NCBI GenBank assembly: GCA_964556705.1
Contig: CAZKXX010000089.1
Location: 1 to 15,542 of the forward strand
Source: CAZKXX01 sp964556705
Lineage (GTDB): Bacteria; Acidobacteriota; Terriglobia; UBA7540
Reading direction: 5' to 3'
DNA length: 15,542 nt
Positions 5,786-15,151 of this stretch are shown in pieces. The position numbers and the translations under genes are program-made. Each line of letters starts with the position of its first letter. Position 1 is the first letter of the stretch. The notes beneath the pieces were generated by a model that ran no database searches, was not told the DNA's origin, and saw nothing but the letters and a program-made list of their open reading frames with translations.

Positions 5786-8146
5786 TCAGGGGTAGAGCAG
5801 ATAGAGCGCCCGGCGGAGACGAAACTCTTCCAGAGCCTCCTGCCAGAGGTAAACAATCCGGGCGGGATGTTCGCCCGCCTTGATCGCCTCCAGCACCCAT
5901 CGCGCGCCTACCAGCCGCAGGGTCTTGTCGAGGTCGAATTCATCCGGGAAAAGCTGGTAAAGCGCCGCCGCCAGCCCCACGCCCAGCGCCGCGGCGTCGA
6001 GCGCGTTCCGGTCCAGCAGCAGAATGTTGACCCCCTCGCACACCTTGCCCTGGAACGGGCCGCTGCGCGGCGTAAACTTCACGGGAACAAAGCGGACCCC
6101 TTGAATTCGGCGCGCGTTCAGGAGTTCGGCCAGCTTCTTCCCGCGGATCCACGGCGCGCCCACCAGCTCGAACGGCGTATCCGTTCCCCGGCCGACGCTG
6201 ACATTGGCCCCTTCAATCATCGCCACGCCCGGATAGAGCGCGGCCGCCGTCAGGCTGCGCAGGTTGGGAGAGGGGTTCACCCACTCGATCCCTGTCTCAT
6301 CGAACCAGTCGCTCCTCACCCAGCCCTGCATCTTCACGACGTGCAGCCTCGCGCTGATGTTTCGCTCGCGGTTGAACATCGTGGCGAGTTCGCCGACCGT
6401 CATGCCGTGCCGGACGGGCATGGGCATGTAACCCACGAAAGAAACCTGGTCCGGGTCGAGCATGGGGCCCTCGACAGCGACTCCGTTCACGGGGTTCGGG
6501 CGGTCCAGGACGTAAAATGGGATTCCCTTTTTCGCCGCCTCCTCCATCGCGTAGGCCATCGTGGTGATGTAGGTATAAAAGCGCGCGCCCGCATCCTGGA
6601 TGTCGAACACCAGGGCGTCAATCCCTTCGAGCATACGCGCGGTTGGCCGCTCCACCTCGCCGTAAAGGCTGTAAACAGGAAGACCGGTGCGCCGGTCGCG
6701 CGTCGAGCCCACACGATCGTCTTCGGTGCCGGTAAAACCGTGCTCGGGGCTGAAGATAGCCCGCAGCGTGACGTTGGGCGCGCGCCGGAGCAGCTCCACC
6801 GTGGAAGTTCCCGTCGAATCGCGTCCCGTATGGTTGGTGATGAGCCCGACGCGACGGCCGCTCAAAGGCTTGAATTTCCGGGCCGCGAGAACATCGATTC
6901 CCGTCTGCACCTGGCCGTTTCGCGGAGGGGTCAGGCGCCAGCCGCGCGTCAGTTCGTTCAAGCCGGTCAGCGAGCGCCGGCTGGCGAGGACCTTCTCGAC
7001 CGAGGCCGGGCCGAGCGCCGCCCCGACCAGCGTCGCCAGCCGCGCGCGCAGGCTTCCCACGTCGCCCTTGCCATCGGGATGGACGCGGTTCGAGAGAAGG
7101 ATGATGTAGGTGCGCGAGACCGGATCAATCCAGATGGACGTCCCCGTGAAACCCGTGTGGCCGAAAGACCCGACGGGCAAAAGTTCTCCTCGATTCGTCG
7201 CGTAAGGCGAATCAATATCCCAGCCGAGCGCGCGCTGCATCAGGCTGTTTGGCGGCGCCTGCGGCAGCGTCATTTTCTCAACGCTCAGCGGACTGAGCAC
7301 GCGCACTCCGCCGCGCGCGCCGCCGTCGAGCAGCATCTGGGCGAAGAGAGCCAGATCGTCGGCCGTCGAAAACAGCCCCGCGTGTCCTGCCACGCCGCCC
7401 ATGTTGTAGGCCGTCGGGTCGTGCACTTTGCCCCAGAGCATCTCGCCGCTGGTCCCGTCCTTGTATTGCGTCGGCGCGATCCGCTCGCGCAGAGCGGCCG
7501 GCGGGTTGAAAATCGTGTCTTTCATCCCCAGCGGCCGGAAGATGTTCTCCGCGCAATAGACGTCGAACGGCTGCCCCGTCACCCGGCGAACCACCTCGCC
7601 GAGGGTCTCGAATCCGATGTCGCTGTAGATGAAGCGCGAACCCGGAGGCACCATCGGTGTTTCCCCCACGATCATCTGCATCGCCGTCTCGTAGCCGGAC
7701 CACTCGGGCTTGAGGCTGAGGGAGGGACGAAGTCCCGAATAATGCGTCATCAAGTCGCGAATCGTGATAGCGGCTTTGCCGTTCGCAGCGAACTCAGGCC
7801 AGTACTCGGCGACAGGATCCATCAGTCGAATCCTTCCTTGCTCGACGAGCTGAAAGATGGCCGTCGTCGTGGCGACGACCTTCGTGAGCGAGGCGATGTC
7901 GAAAATCGTGTCCTCCGCCATGGGCTGAAGGGTGGGAATTCGCGAGCGGCTTCCATAGGCCTTGCGAAACACCACTTTCCCCTCATGCCCGATGAGGACG
8001 ACGGCGCCGGGCGCCTTGCCAGCCTGAATAGCCTCCTCGACGATGGCGTCGATGCCGGCCAGCCGCGATTCGTCAAGATCCGGCGCGGCGCGCAGTCCGC
8101 TCACGCCCAGGAGGGCAACGAGTACGACAGTTGCGAAAAGCTTCAT
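5786..8146 (-). CDS. AmiE-like serine hydrolase fused to exo-beta-N-acetylmuramidase NamZ (DUF1343, GH171)
   Basis: 786 residues, two enzymes in one chain. Residues 1-20 are a signal peptide, so it acts outside the inner membrane. Residues about 25-390 are a class-C beta-lactamase-like hydrolase with S86-L-T-K89 (nucleophile and lysine), Y174-S-D176 (YxN position) and H330-T-G332 (KTG position). In Bacillus subtilis this family includes AmiE, a MurNAc-L-alanine amidase encoded beside NamZ. Residues about 415-786 are DUF1343/NamZ, which cleaves terminal MurNAc from non-reducing glycan ends. Its blocks are GLITNHTG (434-441), SPEHGF (466-471, Glu468 a candidate acid), DIQDAGARFYTY (515-526), LDRPNPVNG (547-555) and SPNLRSLTAA (626-635). 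AGGGGA lies a few bases before the ATG at 8146. The gene is divergent from the symporter-murQ-nagA genes, which would use its product. Domain calls are firm; the amidase specificity is inferred. Confidence 0.92.
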   Translation of the reverse strand: MKLFATVVLVALLGVSGLRAAPDLDESRLAGIDAIVEEAIQAGKAPGAVVLIGHEGKVVFRKAYGSRSRIPTLQPMAEDTIFDIASLTKVVATTTAIFQLVEQGRIRLMDPVAEYWPEFAANGKAAITIRDLMTHYSGLRPSLSLKPEWSGYETAMQMIVGETPMVPPGSRFIYSDIGFETLGEVVRRVTGQPFDVYCAENIFRPLGMKDTIFNPPAALRERIAPTQYKDGTSGEMLWGKVHDPTAYNMGGVAGHAGLFSTADDLALFAQMLLDGGARGGVRVLSPLSVEKMTLPQAPPNSLMQRALGWDIDSPYATNRGELLPVGSFGHTGFTGTSIWIDPVSRTYIILLSNRVHPDGKGDVGSLRARLATLVGAALGPASVEKVLASRRSLTGLNELTRGWRLTPPRNGQVQTGIDVLAARKFKPLSGRRVGLITNHTGRDSTGTSTVELLRRAPNVTLRAIFSPEHGFTGTEDDRVGSTRDRRTGLPVYSLYGEVERPTARMLEGIDALVFDIQDAGARFYTYITTMAYAMEEAAKKGIPFYVLDRPNPVNGVAVEGPMLDPDQVSFVGYMPMPVRHGMTVGELATMFNRERNISARLHVVKMQGWVRSDWFDETGIEWVNPSPNLRSLTAAALYPGVAMIEGANVSVGRGTDTPFELVGAPWIRGKKLAELLNARRIQGVRFVPVKFTPRSGPFQGKVCEGVNILLLDRNALDAAALGVGLAAALYQLFPDEFDLDKTLRLVGARWVLEAIKAGEHPARIVYLWQEALEEFRLRRALYLLYP

Positions 8147-8173
8147 GATGGGTCCCCTGTTGAATGAAGTAGC

Positions 8174-8187
8174 CCTCAGCGTTCAGC
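8174..8187. repeat. pair of CTCAGC/TTCAGC heptamers
   Basis: CCTCAGC (8174-8180) and GTTCAGC (8181-8187) are adjacent seven-base units like those at 2470-2490. They lie in the divergent region between the NamZ fusion and the second symporter. Short, and possibly chance. Confidence 0.3.
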
Positions 8188-8202
8188 AGTCCACGGTCGG
8201 AC

Positions 8203-8233
8203 TTTCGATTGGATGCTCATCGCCAAATCGAAA
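8203..8233. promoter_or_regulatory. inverted repeat, candidate operator of the divergent namZ/symporter-murQ region
   Basis: TTTCGATTGG (8203-8212) and CCAAATCGAAA (8223-8233) are inverted repeats with one unpaired base and a 10-base centre. They lie in the 186-base gap between two divergent transcription units and upstream of the -10-like site at 8271. This size and position suit a dimeric regulator of amino-sugar use (RpiR/MurR, GntR or LacI type). No regulator gene is in the window, so the factor is unknown. Confidence 0.4.
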
Positions 8234-8247
8234 TTCGGTTCAATTGC

Positions 8248-8276
8248 TTCCGACTCATCCCGCTTTGCTATATACT
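8248..8276 (+). promoter_or_regulatory. possible promoter of the symporter-murQ-nagA unit
   Basis: TATACT at 8271-8276 matches the -10 box at 5/6 positions. A poor -35 (TTCCGA, 8248-8253) is 17 bases upstream, which would suit an activated promoter. The expected start near 8283 leaves about 50 bases of leader before the ATG at 8333. Confidence 0.35.
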
Positions 8277-8332
8277 GGCGCACCTTTAGTGTCAACGAGA
8301 GCTTCAACCGAAGCCGCGCGAGCAGGACACCG

Positions 8333-10114
<1,782 letters not shown>

Positions 10115-10205
10115 GCGCGGATTCGCTTCCGGCTTCGGCTGGGGCAGGAGTGGGGACGCAGACAATCCGGTGCACTCAACCCCGCGAGTGAAGTAATCTG
10201 GTTCT

Positions 10206-11174
10206 GTGCCAACTCGTCGCGAGCGCGCTACGGAGCGCGAAAATCCGGCCTCGGCCTCCCTCGATACGAAATCCACGCTCGAGATTCTGAGGATTATTAG
10301 TCGCGAGGACCGGACGGTTCCCCGAGCCGTGGGCAGAGTTCTCCCACGAATCGCGCGCGCCGTGGAGATGGCTCTCGCCTGCCTCCGGGCGGGAGGTCGC
10401 ATCGTCTATCTGGGGTCCGGGACGAGCGGCCGGCTGGGGGTCCTGGACGCCGCTGAGTGCCTTCCCACGTTCGGGACGGATCGCGTCGTGGGGGTTCTCG
10501 CTGGCATGCCCAAGGCCATGTTCCGTCCGGTCGAAGGGGTGGAAGACAACGCGGGACAGGCCGAGCGTGACCTGCGCCGGTTAGGCTTTTCGCGACGCGA
10601 CCTGCTGGTAGGGATATCGGCCAGCGGAGAAACGCCTTATACTCTGGGAGGAATCCGTTTCGCTCGGAAGCTCGGGGCGAGGACGGTGGCGGTGACTTCC
10701 GTTCCGCGCTCTGCGCTGGCGCGCGCCGCCGACCTCGCCATCGTGACCGAGACAGGGCCGGAGGTCATCACCGGCTCCACGCGGATGAAGGCGGGCACGG
10801 CGCAGAAGCTCGTCCTGAACATGCTTTCCACGGCGAGCATGGTGCGGTGGGGGCGTGTCTATTCGAATTGGATGGTCAACCTGCGCCAGGCCAACCGAAA
10901 GCTGCGCGGGCGCGCGGAGGCCATCCTGATGAAGGCGGCGGGCGTCTCCCGCCGCGCCGCCGCGCGGGCGCTGGAAGACTCCGGGCGGGACTTGCCGGCG
11001 GCGCTGCTCATGCTGCGCAGCGGGGTCTCGAGCCGGGAAGCCCGGCGGCAACTGGCGGAACGGCGCGACACGGCCGCGGTCCTTCGTAAGGCCGGGCCAG
11101 CGACTTCGCCGGGGAAACCGCGGCGAGGCAGACGGACTCGACGACGCGCGGCACGCTCCAGGAGAACCCTATGA
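10206..11174 (+). CDS. murQ: N-acetylmuramic acid 6-phosphate etherase
   Basis: 322 residues. MurQ is a cytoplasmic SIS-domain lyase that splits the D-lactyl ether of MurNAc-6-phosphate to give GlcNAc-6-phosphate and D-lactate. The conserved order is complete: ENPASASLDTKSTLEIL near the N-terminus, LGSGTSGRLGVLDAAEC (69-85) with Glu84, VEGVED (109-114) with Glu113, GISASGETPY, and VITGSTRMKAGTAQKLVLNM. Glu84 and Glu113 align with the catalytic Glu83 and Glu114 of E. coli MurQ. The start is GTG at 10206 with only a weak ribosome site. The last 20 residues (from about 303) are an arginine-rich tail beyond the usual end of the family, and its coding sequence also holds the AGGAGA ribosome site of nagA. 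The stop overlaps the nagA start (ATGA). No PTS or kinase that would make its substrate is visible. Confidence 0.95.
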   Translation: MPTRRERATERENPASASLDTKSTLEILRIISREDRTVPRAVGRVLPRIARAVEMALACLRAGGRIVYLGSGTSGRLGVLDAAECLPTFGTDRVVGVLAGMPKAMFRPVEGVEDNAGQAERDLRRLGFSRRDLLVGISASGETPYTLGGIRFARKLGARTVAVTSVPRSALARAADLAIVTETGPEVITGSTRMKAGTAQKLVLNMLSTASMVRWGRVYSNWMVNLRQANRKLRGRAEAILMKAAGVSRRAAARALEDSGRDLPAALLMLRSGVSSREARRQLAERRDTAAVLRKAGPATSPGKPRRGRRTRRRAARSRRTL

Positions 11175-12352
11175 AGACATCCAAGGCGATTCTGGCTGGC
11201 ACCATCTACACTCCAACGGAAGAGATCGAAAACGGCGTCGTGCTGATCGAAGGGTATCGCATCGCCAAGGTCGGAACGCGCGAGAAGGTTCGTATCCCGT
11301 CCGCCGCTGCGGTCGTGGACAATTCCGACCGCGTCGTCGTCCCCGGCTTCATTGACCTGCACATTCACGGCGCGGCGGGACACGACCTGATGGAAGGGAC
11401 TCCCGAGGCCGTCGCCGCCGTTTCCACTTTTCTCGCCCGCCACGGCACCACCGCCTATCTCGCCACGACGGTCACGGCCAGCCTCGAGCGGACGCTGCGC
11501 GCCGCCGAAGGACTGAGCGAAATCATCCAGGCCGGCTCGCATGGCGGCTCAGACAAGATCCCGGGCGCGCAGCCGGTGGGGATTCACTTCGAAGGCCCGT
11601 TCCTGAACGCCAAGAAGCGCGGCGCGCATCCGGCGTCGCAGATCCGCCAGCCTTCGACCGACATTCTGGAGAAGCTGCTGGCCGCGGCCGGCGGGACGGC
11701 GCGCATCTTCACCTTGGCTCCGGAGGTGAACGGCGCGCTGGCGGTGCTGGAAAGCGCCCGCAGCCACGGGCTCAAGATTGGGATCGGGCACTCGAACGCC
11801 ACCTACGAGGAGGCCGAACGCGCCATCGCCGCCGGCGCCACCCACGCCGTCCACGTCTATAACGCCATGCGGCCGTTCGCGCATCGCGATTCGGGGATTA
11901 TCGGGGCGGTGCTCACCGACGACCGCGTGAACGCGGAACTCATTTGCGACGGCGTGCACGTCGAGCCCACGGCCATCCGGCTGCTCGTCAAGACCAAAGG
12001 GCTCGAGCGCGTCATCCTGGTCAGCGACAGCCTGAGCGGCGCCGGCATGCCCGACGGCAACTACCGGCTCGGAAACTTCACCGTGCACGTGGCGGGCGGC
12101 GTCTGCCGCACCGTGGAGGGGAATCTGGCCGGCAGCACTATTACCCTCGACGCCGCGGTGCGCAACCTGGCGAATTTTACGGGCCTTTCCTACCGCGAGT
12201 GCCTCGCCTGCGCCACGCTCAACCCGGCGCGCGCGCTGGGGATCGAAAAGCACAAAGGCGTCATCGCTCCGGGCGCCGACGCCGACCTCGCCGTGCTTGA
12301 CCAGAACCACTTCGTGACGCAGACCTACGTCAGGGGAAGGCCGGTGCTTTAG
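11171..12352 (+). CDS. nagA: N-acetylglucosamine-6-phosphate deacetylase
   Basis: 393 residues, typical length. NagA is a cytoplasmic metal-dependent amidohydrolase that converts GlcNAc-6-phosphate to glucosamine-6-phosphate and acetate, the step after MurQ. Visible motifs are GFIDLHIHGAAGHD (59-72) with His64 and His66, HFEGPF (139-144) with metal ligand Glu141, GHSNATYEEA (206-215) with His207, THAVHVYNAM (224-233), CDGVHV (259-264) and VSDSLSGAGMPDG (284-296) with the catalytic Asp286. The last reads SDSLSG where many NagA proteins have TDAMAA, a mild departure. The ATG at 11171 follows AGGAGA by six bases and overlaps the murQ stop by four bases (ATGA), so the two are translationally coupled. 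Product feeds GlmM/GlmU and then UDP-GlcNAc. Confidence 0.95.
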   Translation: MKTSKAILAGTIYTPTEEIENGVVLIEGYRIAKVGTREKVRIPSAAAVVDNSDRVVVPGFIDLHIHGAAGHDLMEGTPEAVAAVSTFLARHGTTAYLATTVTASLERTLRAAEGLSEIIQAGSHGGSDKIPGAQPVGIHFEGPFLNAKKRGAHPASQIRQPSTDILEKLLAAAGGTARIFTLAPEVNGALAVLESARSHGLKIGIGHSNATYEEAERAIAAGATHAVHVYNAMRPFAHRDSGIIGAVLTDDRVNAELICDGVHVEPTAIRLLVKTKGLERVILVSDSLSGAGMPDGNYRLGNFTVHVAGGVCRTVEGNLAGSTITLDAAVRNLANFTGLSYRECLACATLNPARALGIEKHKGVIAPGADADLAVLDQNHFVTQTYVRGRPVL

Positions 12353-12360
12353 GAACTGAG

Positions 12361-12421
12361 TCAGTGAATCCGTTTGTCAGTGGGGCATCTTTCTGGCGCC
12401 AAGAATTCACTGACACACTGA
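12361..12421. repeat. staggered inverted repeats between nagA and murA
   Basis: TCAGTGAAT (12361-12369) pairs with ATTCACTGA (12405-12413); a second TCAGTG (12377-12382) pairs with CACTGA (12416-12421). The two left copies are 16 bases apart and the two right copies 8 apart. The gap from 12353 to 12465 has no gene. A T5 run at 12435-12439 follows, so it could weakly terminate nagA transcripts, or be a degenerate repeat element. Confidence 0.4.
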
Positions 12422-12443
12422 TCCACCGACGCACTTTTTCGGG

Positions 12444-12458
12444 CGGGGGCTGACCCCG
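12444..12458 (+). promoter_or_regulatory. small hairpin at the ribosome-binding position of murA
   Basis: CGGGG (12444-12448) and CCCCG (12454-12458) form a five-pair GC stem with a GCTGA loop, ending seven bases before the murA ATG at 12466. The only purine run that could serve as the ribosome site is inside this stem, so folding could lower murA translation. No other Shine-Dalgarno sequence is visible. Confidence 0.3.
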
Positions 12459-12465
12459 TTCCATC

Positions 12466-13737
12466 ATGGACAAGTTCCTCATCGAAGGGAAACGACCCCT
12501 TGAGGGCACGGTGGTCATCAGCGGCGCCAAGAACGCGGCGCTGCCGGCGATGGCGGCGGCGCTGCTGACCGACGAACGCGTCGTCCTGCGCAACGTGCCC
12601 CGCGTGCGCGACATCAGCACGATGCGCAGCCTGCTCGACGAGCTGGGCGTGGATTCCTCGGTCACTCACGAGGAGCACGGGAACCGGGTGGAAATCCAGG
12701 CCCGCGCGCTGCTGAACCCCACGGCGCCCTACGAACTGGTCAAGCAGATGCGCGCCTCGGTGCTGGTGCTGGGGCCGCTCGTGGCGCGCTTCGGCCACGC
12801 GCGCGTCTCGCTTCCCGGCGGGTGCGCCATTGGCGCCCGCCCCATCAACCTGCACCTGCGGGGACTGGAACGCCTCGGAGCCTCGCTCAAGATCGAGCAC
12901 GGCTACGTGGAGGCCCGCGCCGAAGGCCTGCGCGGCGCCACCTTCTGCTTCGACACCGTTTCGGTGACGGGCACCGAAAACCTCATGATGGCGGCCGCCC
13001 TCGCCGAAGGTGAAACGGTGCTGGAGAACGCCGCTCGAGAGCCTGAGGTAGTTGACCTTGCCGAGTTGTTGAAGGCGATGGGCGCTGCGATCGAAGGGGC
13101 GGGGACGGAAACCCTCCGCATCCGGGGCGTCGCGCGGCTACACGGCGCCGAACACTCCATCGTGCCGGACCGCATCGAAGCCGGGACATTTCTCGTGGCC
13201 GGTGCAATGACGCGAGGCAACCTGCGCGTCACGAAGACCCGACCCGCCCATCTGACCGCAGTGATGGCCAAGTTGGCGGAAGCGGGCGTCGAGACTCGCG
13301 TTCTGGGCGAGGAAGAGGTCGAGGTTTCGCCGGACGGCGCGCTGCGCGCCGCCGACGTGACGACACAGGAATACCCGGGCTTCCCCACCGACATGCAGGC
13401 CCAGTACATGGCGCTGATGACGCAGGCGGAAGGAACTTCCGTCATTACGGAGACGATTTTCGAGAACCGGTTCATGCATGCGCTGGAGCTGGTGCGCATG
13501 GGAGCGGAAATCGCCGTGGAAGGGCGCCGCGCCGTGGTGCGCGGCCGGACCCCGCTGAGCGGGGCGAGCGTGCAGGCTTCAGACCTCCGCGCCAGCGCCT
13601 CGCTGGTCCTCGCGGGACTCGCGGCGGAGGGCGAAACCCTGATCGACCGCGTCTATCACATCGACCGCGGGTACGAACGGATTGAAGAAAAGCTTTCTCG
13701 TCTCGGCGCGCGCATCCGTCGCGTTTCAGGAGCCTGA
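12466..13737 (+). CDS. murA: UDP-N-acetylglucosamine 1-carboxyvinyltransferase
   Basis: 423 residues, full length. MurA is the cytoplasmic enzyme that transfers enolpyruvate from PEP to UDP-GlcNAc, the first committed step of peptidoglycan synthesis. SGAKNAALP (19-27) holds Lys22 and Asn23. GGCAIGARPINLH (118-130) holds the active-site Cys120 (Cys115 in E. coli), so it should be fosfomycin-sensitive. YPGFPTDMQAQ (303-313) holds Asp309, the position of the catalytic Asp305. RVYHIDRGYERIEEKL closes the protein. It follows nagA after a 113-base gap with inverted repeats and a hairpin over the ribosome site, so it may be expressed partly on its own. Its place after murQ and nagA joins recycling to new synthesis. 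It ends seven bases from the convergent DUF1634 gene, with no visible hairpin between. Confidence 0.96.
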   Translation: MDKFLIEGKRPLEGTVVISGAKNAALPAMAAALLTDERVVLRNVPRVRDISTMRSLLDELGVDSSVTHEEHGNRVEIQARALLNPTAPYELVKQMRASVLVLGPLVARFGHARVSLPGGCAIGARPINLHLRGLERLGASLKIEHGYVEARAEGLRGATFCFDTVSVTGTENLMMAAALAEGETVLENAAREPEVVDLAELLKAMGAAIEGAGTETLRIRGVARLHGAEHSIVPDRIEAGTFLVAGAMTRGNLRVTKTRPAHLTAVMAKLAEAGVETRVLGEEEVEVSPDGALRAADVTTQEYPGFPTDMQAQYMALMTQAEGTSVITETIFENRFMHALELVRMGAEIAVEGRRAVVRGRTPLSGASVQASDLRASASLVLAGLAAEGETLIDRVYHIDRGYERIEEKLSRLGARIRRVSGA

Positions 13738-13744
13738 ACCCCAC

Positions 13745-14113
13745 TCAGCCTCGGACCGCCAAGCTCATTCCGTAGAGGACAATCGCCAGAACGCCCAGAG
13801 CCGCCAGTGCCTGCCGGTGCTCGCCAAGCCGGGCGAACGCGGCCAGCGTGGCGAGGATGCGCGCTACGGGCGTCAGCAACAGCACGACGAGACCGAGCTC
13901 GGAAATCGTCCCCGCATCCAACTCCACGAGGTGCGAAAGAAGCTGAGGAAAATCACCGAGCCGGTGGGGCGCGGTGAGCGAGCCGCCGGCCACCAGCGCC
14001 AGCGCAACTCCCGCCGCCATCAGAAGCGCCGACACCAACGCTCCATAACGGAGGACAAACGCCACCCAGCGAAATTCTCGCTCGCGCGCCGGGATGGTTG
14101 AAGCGCCGCTCAT
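13745..14113 (-). CDS. DUF1634 family membrane protein
   Basis: 122 residues with three hydrophobic segments (about 17-41, 70-94, 100-120) and the block VARILATLAAF (83-93) typical of DUF1634. The biochemical role of the family is unknown, but its members are regularly encoded beside TauE/SafE permeases, as here. The ATG at 14113 overlaps the stop of the TauE/SafE gene by four bases (ATGA), so the two are coupled and may form a complex in the inner membrane. The gene ends seven bases from murA on the other strand. It has no evident link to the amino-sugar genes. Confidence 0.8.
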   Translation of the reverse strand: MSGASTIPAREREFRWVAFVLRYGALVSALLMAAGVALALVAGGSLTAPHRLGDFPQLLSHLVELDAGTISELGLVVLLLTPVARILATLAAFARLGEHRQALAALGVLAIVLYGMSLAVRG

Positions 14114-14901
14114 GGGGCGTAACTCCCGAACAGTGCGCGCCAGACCATCATGGCAGCGAAGTAGAAGACCAGGACAGAAAACAGAATCATGAGACGACGG
14201 CCGGGGGTCCGCCGCATGAGGTGGGAGCCGAGCCAGGCCCCCGCGAGCACACCCACGGCAGTCGGAGCCGCAATCAGGGGGACTACGTCACCGCGCGCAT
14301 AGTAAACGAAAGCACCGGCGGCGGCGGTTACACCGATCATGAAATTCGAAGTCGCCGTCGCCACTTTGAAGGGAATCCCCATCGTCAGGTACATCAGCGG
14401 GACCATGACGATGCCCCCGCCCACGCCGAGCAGGCCGGAAACGACCCCCGCTCCACCCGACCCTACCATGGCCAGGGGAAGGCGGCGCGTTCGGTAATTC
14501 CTCGGGTCCTCGTCGTCTGGAGACTGCTGTGCGCGGCGGCGCAGCATTGAAATTCCCGCGCCCGTCAGGAACGCGGCAAAGATCAGCGCCAGGGCCTGCC
14601 GACTGAGCAGTCCGGCGACGAGCGCGCCGACGACCGCGCCCCCTGTCGTGGCCAGCTCGAGCTTGACACCCAAGCGCACGTCACACAGCCGATCTTCCAA
14701 GTAACTGGCCGCCGCACCCGCCGAGGTGGCGATGACGCAGCACAGGCTCGTGCCAATGGCCTGGTGAATGGGAACGTGAAAAAAAAGGGTCAGGACGGGC
14801 GTGAGGATGAGCCCGCCTCCCACTCCCGTCATCGCTCCGACGCCGCCCGCGGCGGCCCCGACGAGGACAAGTTGCAGGGTGCTAAGCCAATTGAGTTCCA
14901 T
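14110..14901 (-). CDS. TauE/SafE family permease (DUF81)
   Basis: 263 residues from the ATG at 14901; a TTG two codons upstream is the alternative and no strong ribosome site decides. About eight membrane helices form two halves, each opening with the glycine-rich family motif: GAMTGVGGGLILTP (22-35) and GLLGVGGGIVMVPLMYLTMG (156-175). The halves are separated by a charged cytoplasmic loop at about 120-140 (RRRAQQSPDDEDPRNYRTRR). Members export or import sulfite, sulfoacetate, taurine-derived or other small organic anions; the substrate here cannot be told. The stop overlaps the DUF1634 start by four bases. The 178 bases upstream (14902-15079) hold no gene and only weak promoter-like elements, up to the terminator at 15080. 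Confidence 0.88.
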   Translation of the reverse strand: MELNWLSTLQLVLVGAAAGGVGAMTGVGGGLILTPVLTLFFHVPIHQAIGTSLCCVIATSAGAAASYLEDRLCDVRLGVKLELATTGGAVVGALVAGLLSRQALALIFAAFLTGAGISMLRRRAQQSPDDEDPRNYRTRRLPLAMVGSGGAGVVSGLLGVGGGIVMVPLMYLTMGIPFKVATATSNFMIGVTAAAGAFVYYARGDVVPLIAAPTAVGVLAGAWLGSHLMRRTPGRRLMILFSVLVFYFAAMMVWRALFGSYAP

Positions 14902-15079
14902 CGGCAATCGAAAGGCCGACCGTCAGACCGACAGCAAGCTGAACAGCTCGAAAATCAGTGGCCGCCGGGTTGCCGCGCAATCCGGACCGGAACTCGGAAG
15001 CGCTTCGGCGGATTTGAGCATCGAGCGTAAGAAATTACGGAGGGCAGGCAAGACTTGATAAGGAGCGAAAAAGAAATGG

Positions 15080-15112
15080 GCGGGTTCCGAGCGCGATGCG
15101 CTCGGAACCCGC
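15080..15112 (-). terminator. strong hairpin terminator after the alanine-rich gene
   Basis: GCGGGTTCCGAGCGC (15080-15094) and its exact reverse complement (15098-15112) form a perfect 15-pair stem with a three-base loop. On the minus strand the stem is followed by CCATTTCTTTTT, a T-rich tail. It lies 40 bases after the stop of the alanine-rich gene at 15152 and insulates the TauE/SafE gene from it. On the plus strand the tail is only TTTATC, so termination is mainly for minus-strand transcripts. Confidence 0.8.
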
Positions 15113-15151
15113 TTTATCAGTCAAGTTGGAAACCGCGAGTTCAGCCCGAGA

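Noticed and set aside
5867..8167. A 766-codon open frame on the plus strand opposite the AmiE-NamZ gene
   Set aside because: It is rich in Arg, His, Ala and Asp with no domain or membrane pattern, as expected of the complement of a GC-rich gene. The minus-strand frame has two full enzyme domains and a good ribosome site.
8213..8332. Upstream start for the second symporter at 8213
   Set aside because: The added 40 residues are not hydrophobic and cover the predicted promoter and operator. The ATG at 8333 has a proper ribosome site.
12353..12465. Insertion sequence end or attachment site
   Set aside because: Inverted repeats are short, there is no transposase or target duplication, and the flanking genes are intact and in a sensible order.
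14902..15079. A gene or clear promoter upstream of the TauE/SafE gene
   Set aside because: Open frames here are short shadows. The best promoter match (TTATCA, 18 bases, TAATTT on the minus strand) is too weak to list.
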